Assembly: GCA_022572285.1 (NCBI GenBank)
Contig: JACZWF010000058.1
Span: forward strand, 1 to 8,617
DNA: 8,617 nucleotides
Source: Nitrososphaerota archaeon
GTDB lineage: Archaea > Thermoproteota > Nitrososphaeria > Nitrososphaerales > UBA57
Direction of reading: 5' to 3'
Shown here piece after piece: positions 1 through 6,909 of the stretch (the stretch's first letter is position 1; every line of letters begins with the position of its first letter). The notes beneath the pieces are model-generated. The model worked only from the letters and a program-made list of their open reading frames with translations. It made no database searches and was not told the DNA's origin. The translations under genes were made by a program, and so were the position numbers.

Positions 1-50
1 TAAAACGCAGTACAATGCCTTGCTTAACAATGAAACCTTTAAAAAGACGA

Positions 51-311
51 TTACATCTTCCACGACAAACGACAGCAATGTCTCCGAGCGGCTGCGACTT
101 TCAATTGGAAATAGTAGAGATCCATCTGACCTGCCCGAATCTCTGCCGGTGCCGTGTCCACGTTGAAAGATCTGAATCTAAGAATGTCCACTGCGGGACC
201 AGGTCGTTGATGTGGAGGGACATATGCACCTTGCCCGAGAACAGAGGTCAGAGGAAGGCTCATCATTAACAATGCGAGGAATACTGCGATAATAGTTAGC
301 GTTAGCCTCAC
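51..311 (-). CDS. Exported protein resembling the N-terminus of a family-5 solute-binding protein; probably frame-broken
   Basis: The reading frame encodes 86 residues from a GTG start. Residues 1-26 form a signal peptide (basic start, long Leu/Ile/Val/Met core, cleavage probably near VLG-Q). The mature part reads like the beginning of archaeal family-5 (oligopeptide-type) ABC substrate-binding proteins: a Pro-rich linker, then PGPAVDILRF, then a segment ending AGQMDLYYF, which matches the usual 'G-x-[IM]-D-[IL]-Y' motif. This is recognition from memory, not a database hit. Such proteins usually exceed 500 residues, yet this frame becomes unlike the family after about residue 73 and stops at position 51. 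Both other minus frames stay open from there to the window edge, so a frameshift (real decay or a sequence error) is likely. The GTG start is supported by an SD-like sequence right after the upstream gene's stop, so it is probably co-transcribed with the Asp-box protein. It could instead be a genuine small secreted protein. Confidence 0.55.
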   Translation of the reverse strand: MRLTLTIIAVFLALLMMSLPLTSVLGQGAYVPPHQRPGPAVDILRFRSFNVDTAPAEIRAGQMDLYYFQLKVAAARRHCCRLSWKM

Positions 312-316
312 AAGAA

Positions 317-325
317 ATCACTCCC
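317..325 (-). promoter_or_regulatory. Shine-Dalgarno-like site for the GTG start at 311
   Basis: On the minus strand GGGAGTGAT lies 5 nt before the GTG and begins 1 nt after the TGA stop of the upstream propeller gene. It resembles the archaeal consensus GGAGGTGAT, with GTGAT intact. It fixes the GTG as the start and fits translation of an internal operon gene. Confidence 0.55.
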
Positions 326-326
326 A

Positions 327-2678
327 TCATGTTCCCTTCTTGCGAAGGGAAACGAATAGGCTAAGCACTGAGACCGCTAGGACTACAGCAAGCAAGGTGT
401 TTACGATTGTCTGGTCTTGGGGTGCCATACCTCCATTTCGCGCAATCTCTTCCACCGTCTCCTGTAGCCTCACGATTTCGAGTGAGAGATTATCGACTTC
501 AATTTGTAAAAGACCTGGCATCGGGTCTCCAAGGATACCATTTCCGAATCTATTGAGTGACGCAGTCACGTTTTGGACCGCGCTTAACACGGAGATCCTG
601 GTCTGAGCAATATTTTCTTGCAGATCAACAAGATCATCAAAGCCGAAGTCCATGAAGAATGACGCAGTGGCGACGTTACCAGATGCTTCGATGGCAGTTA
701 TTGGATGCGCCCCTTCCCCAGCAATCGGTATGAATATTTGCGTAGAGAATCTACCATTACTATCGGTTCTGTCCGTTGACACGATGACACCGCTAACTGT
801 AATGAATATCACTTGATCTGGTTGGAAGTCAAAACCTGAGATTATGACATCCCTCCCAGCTGGCCCAGACGGAGGACTGATGAAGATTGAAGGAGTAGCC
901 ATGAGTTTACTCCTTGCAAAAGCTATCTTTTGGTTCACCGCTCCAAATTCCCCCAATCTACTATCGGACCACACCATGTAGACATCATCTTCAGTGGCCT
1001 CAAGATCATAATAGTCGCCTATGAAAGCACCATTGGGAAAGGCTCTGTTGGGATTCGACGGAAAGTCAGTCACTCGTGAATTCTCTAGCCAAGTTTTTCC
1101 TCCGTCCTCAGACCTAGAGTAATAGATATGGTAGCGAATTCTTGATGGATCGTCCCTGAAATCTCCCCACATGGCATGTATGACTCCGTTCGGATCGACA
1201 TCGAGGTCTGGGAAGAATTGATATGCATCTTCTCTATCGTCGTTAATCGGCCTTGGCGTGCTCCACGAGATTCCCCGGTCTTCCGACCGAGTGAAATAGA
1301 TATCACCATCGTCCGTTGCCTTTGCTGATGGACGGTAACCGAAGATGAGATTAACTGAGTCGTCGGGTCCTACTGCTCCTCTCGGGAAGGCACTCGACCA
1401 TGACCTAAAGGAAGCCGTTCGAGAGTTGAAGAATGGCTCGAGGAAAACTGCAACCCGTCTAGGTGGCCCAAAGGATTGACCTCCATCATCTGACCTTGCG
1501 ATGTAGATTTCTGCTAGGCCCTCAAATGCACCGTCGTCGGTTGAGTCAAAATATGCGATGTAGAGAGTTCCATCAGGCGCCGCGAAGTTGTATCCGAATT
1601 GCACCACCCTCTCCGGCCTATCGAATTGATCTCCTCCACCCCCAGGACCCCCGATAAATTGCAAGACTGTCGGACTTACACCTACAGGGTCGCTCCATGT
1701 TTGCCCCTCGTCGGTAGATCTCACGCTTTCGATTGTGGTCTCGAGAATAGGGTTAGCAAAATAAAATAGAGCGCCTCCTAATGCGATAAAGACATCGTAC
1801 CTTATGACAAAGTGAGTATAAGTGACATAGACTATATCCTCACTCGGGTCTTGAGGATTCGCGCCCACAGTTAACCATGGCTTATCTAGAAACCCTATAC
1901 GTAGAAAGCCTGCTCTAGCATTAGTCACATTTAATTCCCCCTGTGGCCGTCGATACTGAGGATCGATTTCAAGCTCGACGGTACTTCTAGAACTTGAGAT
2001 AGGCCTCTCCCAGCTGAATCCCCCGTCAGTGGACTTTGTTATCGAGATACTTGAAACGGCGACTGCAAGAGGGAAGCCTCCTATGTTGAACTCTTCTATT
2101 CCAACTGAGATCGATCCCATGTACACATTCCCGTCTCGATCAAAGTCTACTATGGGATCTCCTGCAGCTCCCAAGTCGAACTCAAGATACTTGTTCTGGT
2201 AGGGCCCTTGCCATGTCTCACCGCCATCAATTGAAACGTATGACACGACGCTGAGGAAGTTGTAATCAATAACACCAACGACCAAGTGCTCGGGATCTTT
2301 TGGATTTACCGCCATTGCAGGTTCTGTCTGAAGCGGAGCTGTACCTAGATCTCGAGTAAGTAGAATATTCCTGCTAAACTTCTGAGATGGACTCCTGTAG
2401 GGTACAAGTGCAGCGGCACCTGCTGCTTGGAAGACGACATCGCCCTGTGCGAGAGCTACATCATTTGACTTGAAGAATCGGCTATCCTGCCCAGATATTA
2501 CTAGCGCAGAGGCTCCCGAAAGCTGTCTCTGGATCGGTAAAAGCAGATTCTGTGGCCCCTCGAATCTCACGCCTGCGAAAAGGAGTTGATCCTCTGGCCC
2601 TGCCACCGCGGGCGGTGGAAGCAGAGCGATAAGCAATAGTCCGGTTATTACGAGTCCTAAGAAGAGTTTAGGAAACAT
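327..2678 (-). CDS. Asp-box (sialidase/BNR-type) beta-propeller surface protein with C-terminal membrane anchor
   Basis: The 783-residue protein has a signal peptide (about 1-26, ending AVA-G). Six Asp boxes of the S-x-D-x-G-x-[TS]-W form follow at residues 149-156, 216-223, 321-328, 396-403 (ends in Phe), 465-472 and 523-530. Regular spacing marks a six-bladed-type propeller over about 110-590. Residues 595-675 look like an Ig-like IPT/TIG-type beta domain (ISPPSGPAGRDVIISG...). Residues 680-748 are amphipathic helix, probably a stalk, and 758-776 form a transmembrane helix followed by RKK. It should therefore stand on the outer cell surface, anchored at its C-terminus. Asp boxes are structural turns; I see no clear F/YRIP motif, so sialidase activity is not supported and a binding or adhesion role is as likely. 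Sequons occur at N250, N703 and N730. It lies 52 bp after the coiled-coil gene, with its own TATA-like box, and 15 bp before the next gene. Confidence 0.8.
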   Translation of the reverse strand: MFPKLFLGLVITGLLLIALLPPPAVAGPEDQLLFAGVRFEGPQNLLLPIQRQLSGASALVISGQDSRFFKSNDVALAQGDVVFQAAGAAALVPYRSPSQKFSRNILLTRDLGTAPLQTEPAMAVNPKDPEHLVVGVIDYNFLSVVSYVSIDGGETWQGPYQNKYLEFDLGAAGDPIVDFDRDGNVYMGSISVGIEEFNIGGFPLAVAVSSISITKSTDGGFSWERPISSSRSTVELEIDPQYRRPQGELNVTNARAGFLRIGFLDKPWLTVGANPQDPSEDIVYVTYTHFVIRYDVFIALGGALFYFANPILETTIESVRSTDEGQTWSDPVGVSPTVLQFIGGPGGGGDQFDRPERVVQFGYNFAAPDGTLYIAYFDSTDDGAFEGLAEIYIARSDDGGQSFGPPRRVAVFLEPFFNSRTASFRSWSSAFPRGAVGPDDSVNLIFGYRPSAKATDDGDIYFTRSEDRGISWSTPRPINDDREDAYQFFPDLDVDPNGVIHAMWGDFRDDPSRIRYHIYYSRSEDGGKTWLENSRVTDFPSNPNRAFPNGAFIGDYYDLEATEDDVYMVWSDSRLGEFGAVNQKIAFARSKLMATPSIFISPPSGPAGRDVIISGFDFQPDQVIFITVSGVIVSTDRTDSNGRFSTQIFIPIAGEGAHPITAIEASGNVATASFFMDFGFDDLVDLQENIAQTRISVLSAVQNVTASLNRFGNGILGDPMPGLLQIEVDNLSLEIVRLQETVEEIARNGGMAPQDQTIVNTLLAVVLAVSVLSLFVSLRKKGT

Positions 2679-2700
2679 TTGAATTTCGATTGTTCCGCAC

Positions 2701-2710
2701 GTATAATAAT
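2701..2710 (-). promoter_or_regulatory. TATA-like box of the Asp-box propeller gene
   Basis: The minus strand reads ATTATTATAC, centred about 27.5 bp upstream of the ATG at 2678. No SD precedes that ATG. The spacing fits a leaderless archaeal transcript, although read-through from the coiled-coil gene is also possible. Confidence 0.4.
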
Positions 2711-2730
2711 CTTAGCCGAAAAGGATCCTT

Positions 2731-3531
2731 TTAGAGAATTAGAGATAAAGCTGCATCCATCCTAACGATTATCACTAATAACGCATCATTCTGGAACTTT
2801 CCAATCTCATCGAAGTAGTCGAATGTTCCCAGCGGAGGGAAGAATGCCCATTGAACATACCCCTCGTCGAGAACTCCATCCATGTCAGCATCGGGTTCCG
2901 GCTGAGTTTCGAGCCAATTATAGTATGGACCGAGTTTACTGATGACTTTTTCAACAGCGATTCCAAGGGAAGGATCTGATGATCGGGCAATATCCCGAAC
3001 GCTTGACCAGAATTCCATTGCCTCTTCGCGTGTTTGGGGAACTTCCTTTCTCAATTCTACTAGGAGTAGCCGGTCGCTCTCAAATTTCATAATTGCATCT
3101 CCTATCGCCTCGATTCTCTCCTCCATCTTTTGCTTCTCCGATTCAGAAAGATCAAAACTATCTAGAGCTGAATCAAGTTCGAGCTCCTTAGCAGTAAGCT
3201 CCTCTTCGAGGCTATCTAGTGAATCACCAGCCTCGGAGAGCCTCCCCGAAAGATTATCTCGTTCGATGACTAGATTTCCAACATTGTTATTCAGATCAGC
3301 TATATCTGAACGAGCATCTACTAGTTCTGATTCTTTTACCTTCAATTCATCAATTTGCGAGTTGAGGGAGGTAACACGTGATTCCAGAACTTCCTCGCTT
3401 ACCTCCAGCCTCACTATCCCGGGCTGTAATGAAAGGTTACTAGCGACGAAACCGATCCCTAACCCGACCAGCGTCGCAACAATCACGAAAATCAGGATTC
3501 GAGTAACTGATTGATTGCCCAATCTCTCCAA
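2731..3531 (-). CDS. Membrane-anchored coiled-coil protein of unknown function
   Basis: I do not recognise a family. Residues 11-31 form one transmembrane helix, so the rest is probably extracytoplasmic (positive Arg before the helix). Residues 40-160 are a long, strongly charged Leu/Glu/Ser-rich coiled coil. Residues 165-205 look like a short helical domain. A loop at 214-223 (DADMDGVLDE) has the D-x-D-x-D-G-x-x-D pattern of calcium-binding EF-hand or dockerin-like loops. The last 60 residues are aromatic, then hydrophobic (LLVIIVRMDAALSLIL at the end). The first possible start is TTG at 3531 (266 residues). A second TTG at codon 4 (3522) lies 30.5 bp from the centre of the TATA-like box at 3549-3556, a spacing closer to the other leaderless genes here, so a 263-residue product is quite possible. 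It is the first gene of the minus-strand operon and may associate with the propeller protein encoded next. Confidence 0.7.
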   Translation of the reverse strand: MERLGNQSVTRILIFVIVATLVGLGIGFVASNLSLQPGIVRLEVSEEVLESRVTSLNSQIDELKVKESELVDARSDIADLNNNVGNLVIERDNLSGRLSEAGDSLDSLEEELTAKELELDSALDSFDLSESEKQKMEERIEAIGDAIMKFESDRLLLVELRKEVPQTREEAMEFWSSVRDIARSSDPSLGIAVEKVISKLGPYYNWLETQPEPDADMDGVLDEGYVQWAFFPPLGTFDYFDEIGKFQNDALLVIIVRMDAALSLIL

Positions 3532-3548
3532 GATGGAAGAAACCGTAA

Positions 3549-3556
3549 GATATAGG
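3549..3556 (-). promoter_or_regulatory. TATA-like box of the coiled-coil gene
   Basis: The minus strand reads CCTATATC. Its centre is 21.5 bp from the first TTG (3531) but 30.5 bp from the TTG at codon 4 (3522). The latter distance suits a leaderless start, so this box helps decide between the two starts. Confidence 0.4.
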
Positions 3557-3650
3557 TTTTTACCTGACCATTACGGGGAATTGGCTCAACTGTAGCATAC
3601 ATCGCGTCTCCTCTTTCTTCGTCTCACGACTTTCTACCGTTTCCTTAATG

Positions 3651-3660
3651 TTTTTACATA
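3651..3660 (+). promoter_or_regulatory. TATA-like box of the Kelch gene
   Basis: TTTTTACATA is centred 27.5 bp upstream of the ATG at 3683, and no SD lies before that ATG. This supports a leaderless transcript and the choice of 3683 over the second Met codon at 3695. Confidence 0.45.
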
Positions 3661-3682
3661 GATTACGACTTAGTAAAGCCAG

Positions 3683-5647
3683 ATGCGTCTCAACATGCAT
3701 CGGGCTCTTGTTATCGCGCTATTCCTACTTATGCCGAACTCCGCGTACTCCGTATCGAGTCCTTCAGAATGGGAGACTCTGGAACCCATGACCGTTCCTA
3801 AAACTGAAGTGGTTGCAGTTTCGCTTGCACAGAAGATCTATGTTATAGGAGGGCTTGACAGTACAGGACAGGCTGTCCGTACTGTCGAGGTTTTTGACAC
3901 GAGGTCGAAAGAATGGGGAACTATAGCACCACTTCCTATCCCACTTCATCATACGGCGGCAGCGGTCTTCGCCGGTAAGATATACGTCCTGGGTGGAGCT
4001 TCAGGGCTGGGGTCCCGTCCAGTCCCCACCCTATTCGTTTATGATTCGATATCTGATCTCTGGTCCCGAGGACAGGATATGCCAACTCCACGTCTCGCCC
4101 TGACTGCCCAGTTCATCGATGGACTCCTTTACGGAATTGGTGGTGTTGGCAGGAACGGGATCTTGGATGTGAATGAGGCATATGATCCTTCCACCGACTC
4201 CTGGACCCAAAGAGCTCCAATGCCCACTCCCAGAGAGCATCTAGCTTCGGGAGTAGCCGCGGGAAAGTTGTATGTCATAGGTGGAAGAGTAGCAAGTCTA
4301 TCTAGAAACCTCGATGTGAACGAAGAGTACGATCCAGAAAGTGATACATGGACAAAAAGGGCCTCGATGCCTTCCCCCCGAGGAGGAATATCTGCGTCAT
4401 CCATAGCTGGGAGTATTTTCGTCTTTGGTGGTGAGGAAGAGTTTGGCACATTGGCAACCACTGAGGAGTACATTGTTCTTCAAGATGAGTGGAGAGGTCG
4501 AGAAAGCATGCCCACTTCAAGGCATGGACTTGGCTCCGCAGTTGGGAATGGTCGAATTTACGTTATCGGAGGAGGGCCACTTCCGGGTGGGTCTTACAGC
4601 GGAATTAATGAAGTATTCAGTCCATCTCTCCACAGTGAAAGCATTACTTTGACCAAATTTGTCGATATAAACGGACCCGTGGGCCTTGCATGGGATGGAG
4701 AAAGGTTCATTGCGTCATGGAGGGACGACGGCACCTCTGCCTTGGTGACAATCACCCCAGACGGCATAGTTAGTCCGTTTTCTGAGTCATTCAGAGGCGG
4801 CCATGAAGTTTACCTAAAGGCTTCACCAGGGTTAGGAGGTTTCAAGAATGACTCCATCTTTCTTAGTACTTACTTTGACAATATCATCGAACTTGACGCA
4901 GAGGGTAACATTCTCAGAAATGTATCAAGGCCCTATCCATTCGATCCAGTAGTCTTCTTTACCTTCGATACGGTTGGGTCTTGGAACTTCTCCATGTTAG
5001 CAACCACCGAAGACGGGAGCGTGTGGACGATCGATCCTGAGGGAAATCATAAGAGAATCATCGTATTAGGGCAAAGAACATGGCTCGAGGGTATTACCGT
5101 AGCTCCAAGAGACTTTGGGCAGATTGGTGGGGACATGATCCTAGCTGTGGAAGAAGGGGAAAAGGTCATCGCCATCTCTCCTCTAGGAGGGAATCGAGTC
5201 CTAGAAGTTGCTCAATTTCCGGGCGAACTCCCTGAAAAGATCGAAGTTGTCCCACCGTCAAAGGATCTCTTCATCTCGCTGGTTGACAGAGACGAGATAG
5301 TCAAAATCGACAGGAATGACCTGGTTGACTATGTCGGGGCGCTCCTGCTAATCACCGAAGGCAGAAATAATACGTATGGGTCGATAAACATCATTAGTCC
5401 AAGCCAAGACGGATTCCACGTCCTGACTCTCTTCAAGGAGTTCAATGTACACTTTGAAGATGCCATATTTGTGGATCTTACGAATGGTGATTCAGTTGAT
5501 GATGAAGTCAATGACTCGCTGATTGCGAACGGTAGTACGACTGTTCCTAGCAGATCATTCTTGAATCAGAGATTTGCAATCCCTTTACTAGCTGGAATCG
5601 GGATAGCTGCATTCCTAATTTACATGAGGAGGAGAGGTAATAGATAA
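3683..5647 (+). CDS. Kelch beta-propeller surface protein with a probable second propeller and C-terminal anchor
   Basis: The 654-residue protein starts with a signal peptide (about 1-23). Six Kelch blades follow, each marked by a hydrophobic stretch ending in Gly-Gly: 53-57 (YVIGG), 101-105, 150-154, 197-201, 246-250 and 293-297. Most blades also carry the Tyr/Phe-Asp...Trp signature (for example around W78, W127, W174, W223). Residues 325-605 have no Kelch doublets but show repeated beta-strand motifs such as VWTIDPEGN and IIELDAEGN, like NHL/SMP-30-type propellers. Residues 632-647 are a transmembrane helix, followed by a basic RRRGNR tail. The layout implies an extracellular, C-terminally anchored binding protein. 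Possible N-glycosylation sequons include N389, N413, N435, N562, N610 and N616. Kelch domains are usually interaction scaffolds; the ligand is unknown. The gene ends with tandem in-frame stops (TAA TGA) and is divergent from the coiled-coil gene. Confidence 0.82.
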   Translation: MRLNMHRALVIALFLLMPNSAYSVSSPSEWETLEPMTVPKTEVVAVSLAQKIYVIGGLDSTGQAVRTVEVFDTRSKEWGTIAPLPIPLHHTAAAVFAGKIYVLGGASGLGSRPVPTLFVYDSISDLWSRGQDMPTPRLALTAQFIDGLLYGIGGVGRNGILDVNEAYDPSTDSWTQRAPMPTPREHLASGVAAGKLYVIGGRVASLSRNLDVNEEYDPESDTWTKRASMPSPRGGISASSIAGSIFVFGGEEEFGTLATTEEYIVLQDEWRGRESMPTSRHGLGSAVGNGRIYVIGGGPLPGGSYSGINEVFSPSLHSESITLTKFVDINGPVGLAWDGERFIASWRDDGTSALVTITPDGIVSPFSESFRGGHEVYLKASPGLGGFKNDSIFLSTYFDNIIELDAEGNILRNVSRPYPFDPVVFFTFDTVGSWNFSMLATTEDGSVWTIDPEGNHKRIIVLGQRTWLEGITVAPRDFGQIGGDMILAVEEGEKVIAISPLGGNRVLEVAQFPGELPEKIEVVPPSKDLFISLVDRDEIVKIDRNDLVDYVGALLLITEGRNNTYGSINIISPSQDGFHVLTLFKEFNVHFEDAIFVDLTNGDSVDDEVNDSLIANGSTTVPSRSFLNQRFAIPLLAGIGIAAFLIYMRRRGNR

Positions 5648-5670
5648 TGAGTTTAATTTGCGGACTCAAA

Positions 5671-5678
5671 GATATAAA
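5671..5678 (+). promoter_or_regulatory. TATA-like box of the TauE/SafE gene
   Basis: GATATAAA, preceded by CTCAAA (possible BRE), is centred 30.5 bp upstream of the TTG at 5705. It lies in the 57-bp gap after the Kelch gene and implies a separate transcript. Confidence 0.5.
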
Positions 5679-5704
5679 ACTCTTCGACTTTGGACTAATT
5701 AGGG

Positions 5705-6556
5705 TTGGACGTTAGTGTTCTAATTATCTCCAGCTTCTTTATTGCGATTCTAGCTGGAGCAATCGGCTCTTTTCTCGGTCTCGGAGGCGGATTCATTATC
5801 GTGCCCGCCCTCACCCTCATTCTCGGTGTCCCCATCCACTTAGCGATAGGAGCAAGTTTCATTGGAGTTTTGACTAATTCTAGTAGTGCCTCGATGGTAT
5901 ATCTTAAGGAAGGACTTACCAACATTCGTCTAGGGACGTTACTCGAAGTCGGAGCGTTGACTGGTGCAATCATAGGAGCGGCATTTGCCTTATCACTTGA
6001 TTCGAATACTCTCAGCGTCATCTTTGGGATCGCGCTGTTGTATGGCGGTTTTGCGATGATGCGGAGCAAGAAAACGTTTCCAGTTGTTAATACCGCTGTC
6101 AGCAAAGCTACCCCTCTGGTGGAGGTTCCTTCATCATACCTAGATCGTTCTACAAATTCAACAATCTATTATGTACCACAAAATATCAAGCGAGGAGTTA
6201 GTCTTAGCGTTATTGGTGGCCTGTTCGCAGGCCTCCTCGGAGTCGGCGGAGGGTCAGTCCTTGTACCTATTCTAAACAAAGTTATGGGAGTTCCTATCAA
6301 AGTGGCAGTAGCTACTAGCAGCTATATCATCGGAATAACCGCATCCGCAGGCGCATTAATCTTTCTATCGCAAGGAGCGATTAATGTCGTCACTGTTGTT
6401 CCTATTGCGCTGGGAGTCTTGTTCGGAGCTCAGGTGGGATCAAGGACTGCAAAATACATCAGAGGAGGAGTACTGAGGAATATCTTTGTCATCGCGGTTG
6501 TATATATTTCCATTCAAATGATTGCAAACGGGTTGCGTCTCAGCCTACTTTTCTAG
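5705..6556 (+). CDS. TauE/SafE-family membrane exporter
   Basis: The 283-residue protein has about eight hydrophobic helices and the internal duplication typical of TauE/SafE permeases. The first half carries LGLGGGFIIVPAL (24-36) and then GVPIHLAIGAS (41-51). The second half carries LGVGGGSVLVPIL (178-190) and then GVPIKVAVATS (195-205). A hydrophilic loop at about 120-163 joins the halves. Characterised relatives move sulfite, sulfoacetate or other small organic anions across the cytoplasmic membrane; substrate cannot be read from sequence. The start is TTG: an in-frame TAA at 5696 closes the frame just upstream, no ATG or GTG lies near, and the TATA-like box spacing fits. The DUF1634-like gene follows after 11 bp, so the two are probably co-transcribed. 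No sulfur-metabolism gene is visible nearby. Confidence 0.88.
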   Translation: MDVSVLIISSFFIAILAGAIGSFLGLGGGFIIVPALTLILGVPIHLAIGASFIGVLTNSSSASMVYLKEGLTNIRLGTLLEVGALTGAIIGAAFALSLDSNTLSVIFGIALLYGGFAMMRSKKTFPVVNTAVSKATPLVEVPSSYLDRSTNSTIYYVPQNIKRGVSLSVIGGLFAGLLGVGGGSVLVPILNKVMGVPIKVAVATSSYIIGITASAGALIFLSQGAINVVTVVPIALGVLFGAQVGSRTAKYIRGGVLRNIFVIAVVYISIQMIANGLRLSLLF

Positions 6557-6567
6557 GCGATCACGTC

Positions 6568-6894
6568 ATGCCTAACAGCCGAATCACCGCAGAAAAATAC
6601 GCTCTCAAGCTTCTGACAGCAGGCATGGTGATCACGGTTGGGATATTTGGTGTGGCTCTTCCGATAATGATCATATCACCAGGTCTAATCCAGAACGAGA
6701 TATTAATTATCAAAGTGCCTAATGACATTTCTCTCTCCGTAGTTACAGGATTTGGAATAATACTAGTTATACTAGTCCCTCTCGGCAGATCTCTAGGCAC
6801 TGCGATTATCTTTTTCGGAGGTGAGAAAATCTACTCAGCCGCTGGTTTCCTTGTCTTCTGCCTATTACTCTCTCTGATTGTCTATTCCCTATGA
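6568..6894 (+). CDS. DUF1634-like small membrane protein
   Basis: The 108-residue protein has three hydrophobic helices (about 15-37, 56-74 and 87-107) and a short cytoplasmic-looking N-terminus. Its C-terminal half, from VPLGRSLGTAIIFF to the end, resembles DUF1634 proteins, which in archaea and bacteria are commonly encoded directly beside TauE/SafE genes. The resemblance is from memory of the family pattern. The gene begins 11 bp after the exporter's TAG. GGCGAT, a weak match to the GGTGAT SD core, sits 7 nt before the ATG, as expected for an internal operon gene. A role as accessory subunit of the exporter is inferred from this pairing. No catalytic residues are evident. It ends 15 bp from the convergent OB-fold gene. 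Confidence 0.7.
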   Translation: MPNSRITAEKYALKLLTAGMVITVGIFGVALPIMIISPGLIQNEILIIKVPNDISLSVVTGFGIILVILVPLGRSLGTAIIFFGGEKIYSAAGFLVFCLLLSLIVYSL

Positions 6895-6909
6895 ATTCGT
6901 TCGACAGGT

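Larger units (their letters stand above)
3532..3682. promoter_or_regulatory. Divergent promoter region between the coiled-coil and Kelch genes
   Basis: This 151-bp gene-free stretch holds one TATA-like box facing each way (3549-3556 minus, 3651-3660 plus). The roughly 90 bp between them is T/C-rich on the plus strand, and I see no clear inverted repeat or operator in it. Shared regulation of the two surface-protein units from here is possible but not shown. Confidence 0.5.

Noticed and set aside
2719..2732. Perfect 14-bp palindrome AAAAGGATCCTTTT overlapping the stop of the coiled-coil gene
   Set aside because: It has no loop, so it would form a poor RNA hairpin, and it occurs once. A chance palindrome around a GGATCC core is as likely as an operator or terminator.
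2942..3514. Long open frame (190 codons) on the plus strand opposite the coiled-coil gene
   Set aside because: It is Ser/Arg-rich low-complexity sequence, the expected mirror of Glu/Leu/Asp-rich coiled-coil codons, with no start signal or recognisable fold.
3573..3650. T/C-rich plus-strand stretch in the divergent promoter region, considered as a small RNA or operator
   Set aside because: I see no stable hairpin, direct repeat or terminator-like T run there.
4129..4473. 114-codon open frame on the minus strand opposite the Kelch gene
   Set aside because: Its repeats are the complement of the Kelch repeats on the plus strand.
5695..6105. 136-codon open frame on the minus strand opposite the TauE/SafE gene
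   Set aside because: It mirrors clear TauE/SafE motifs on the other strand and has no promoter or ribosome site of its own.
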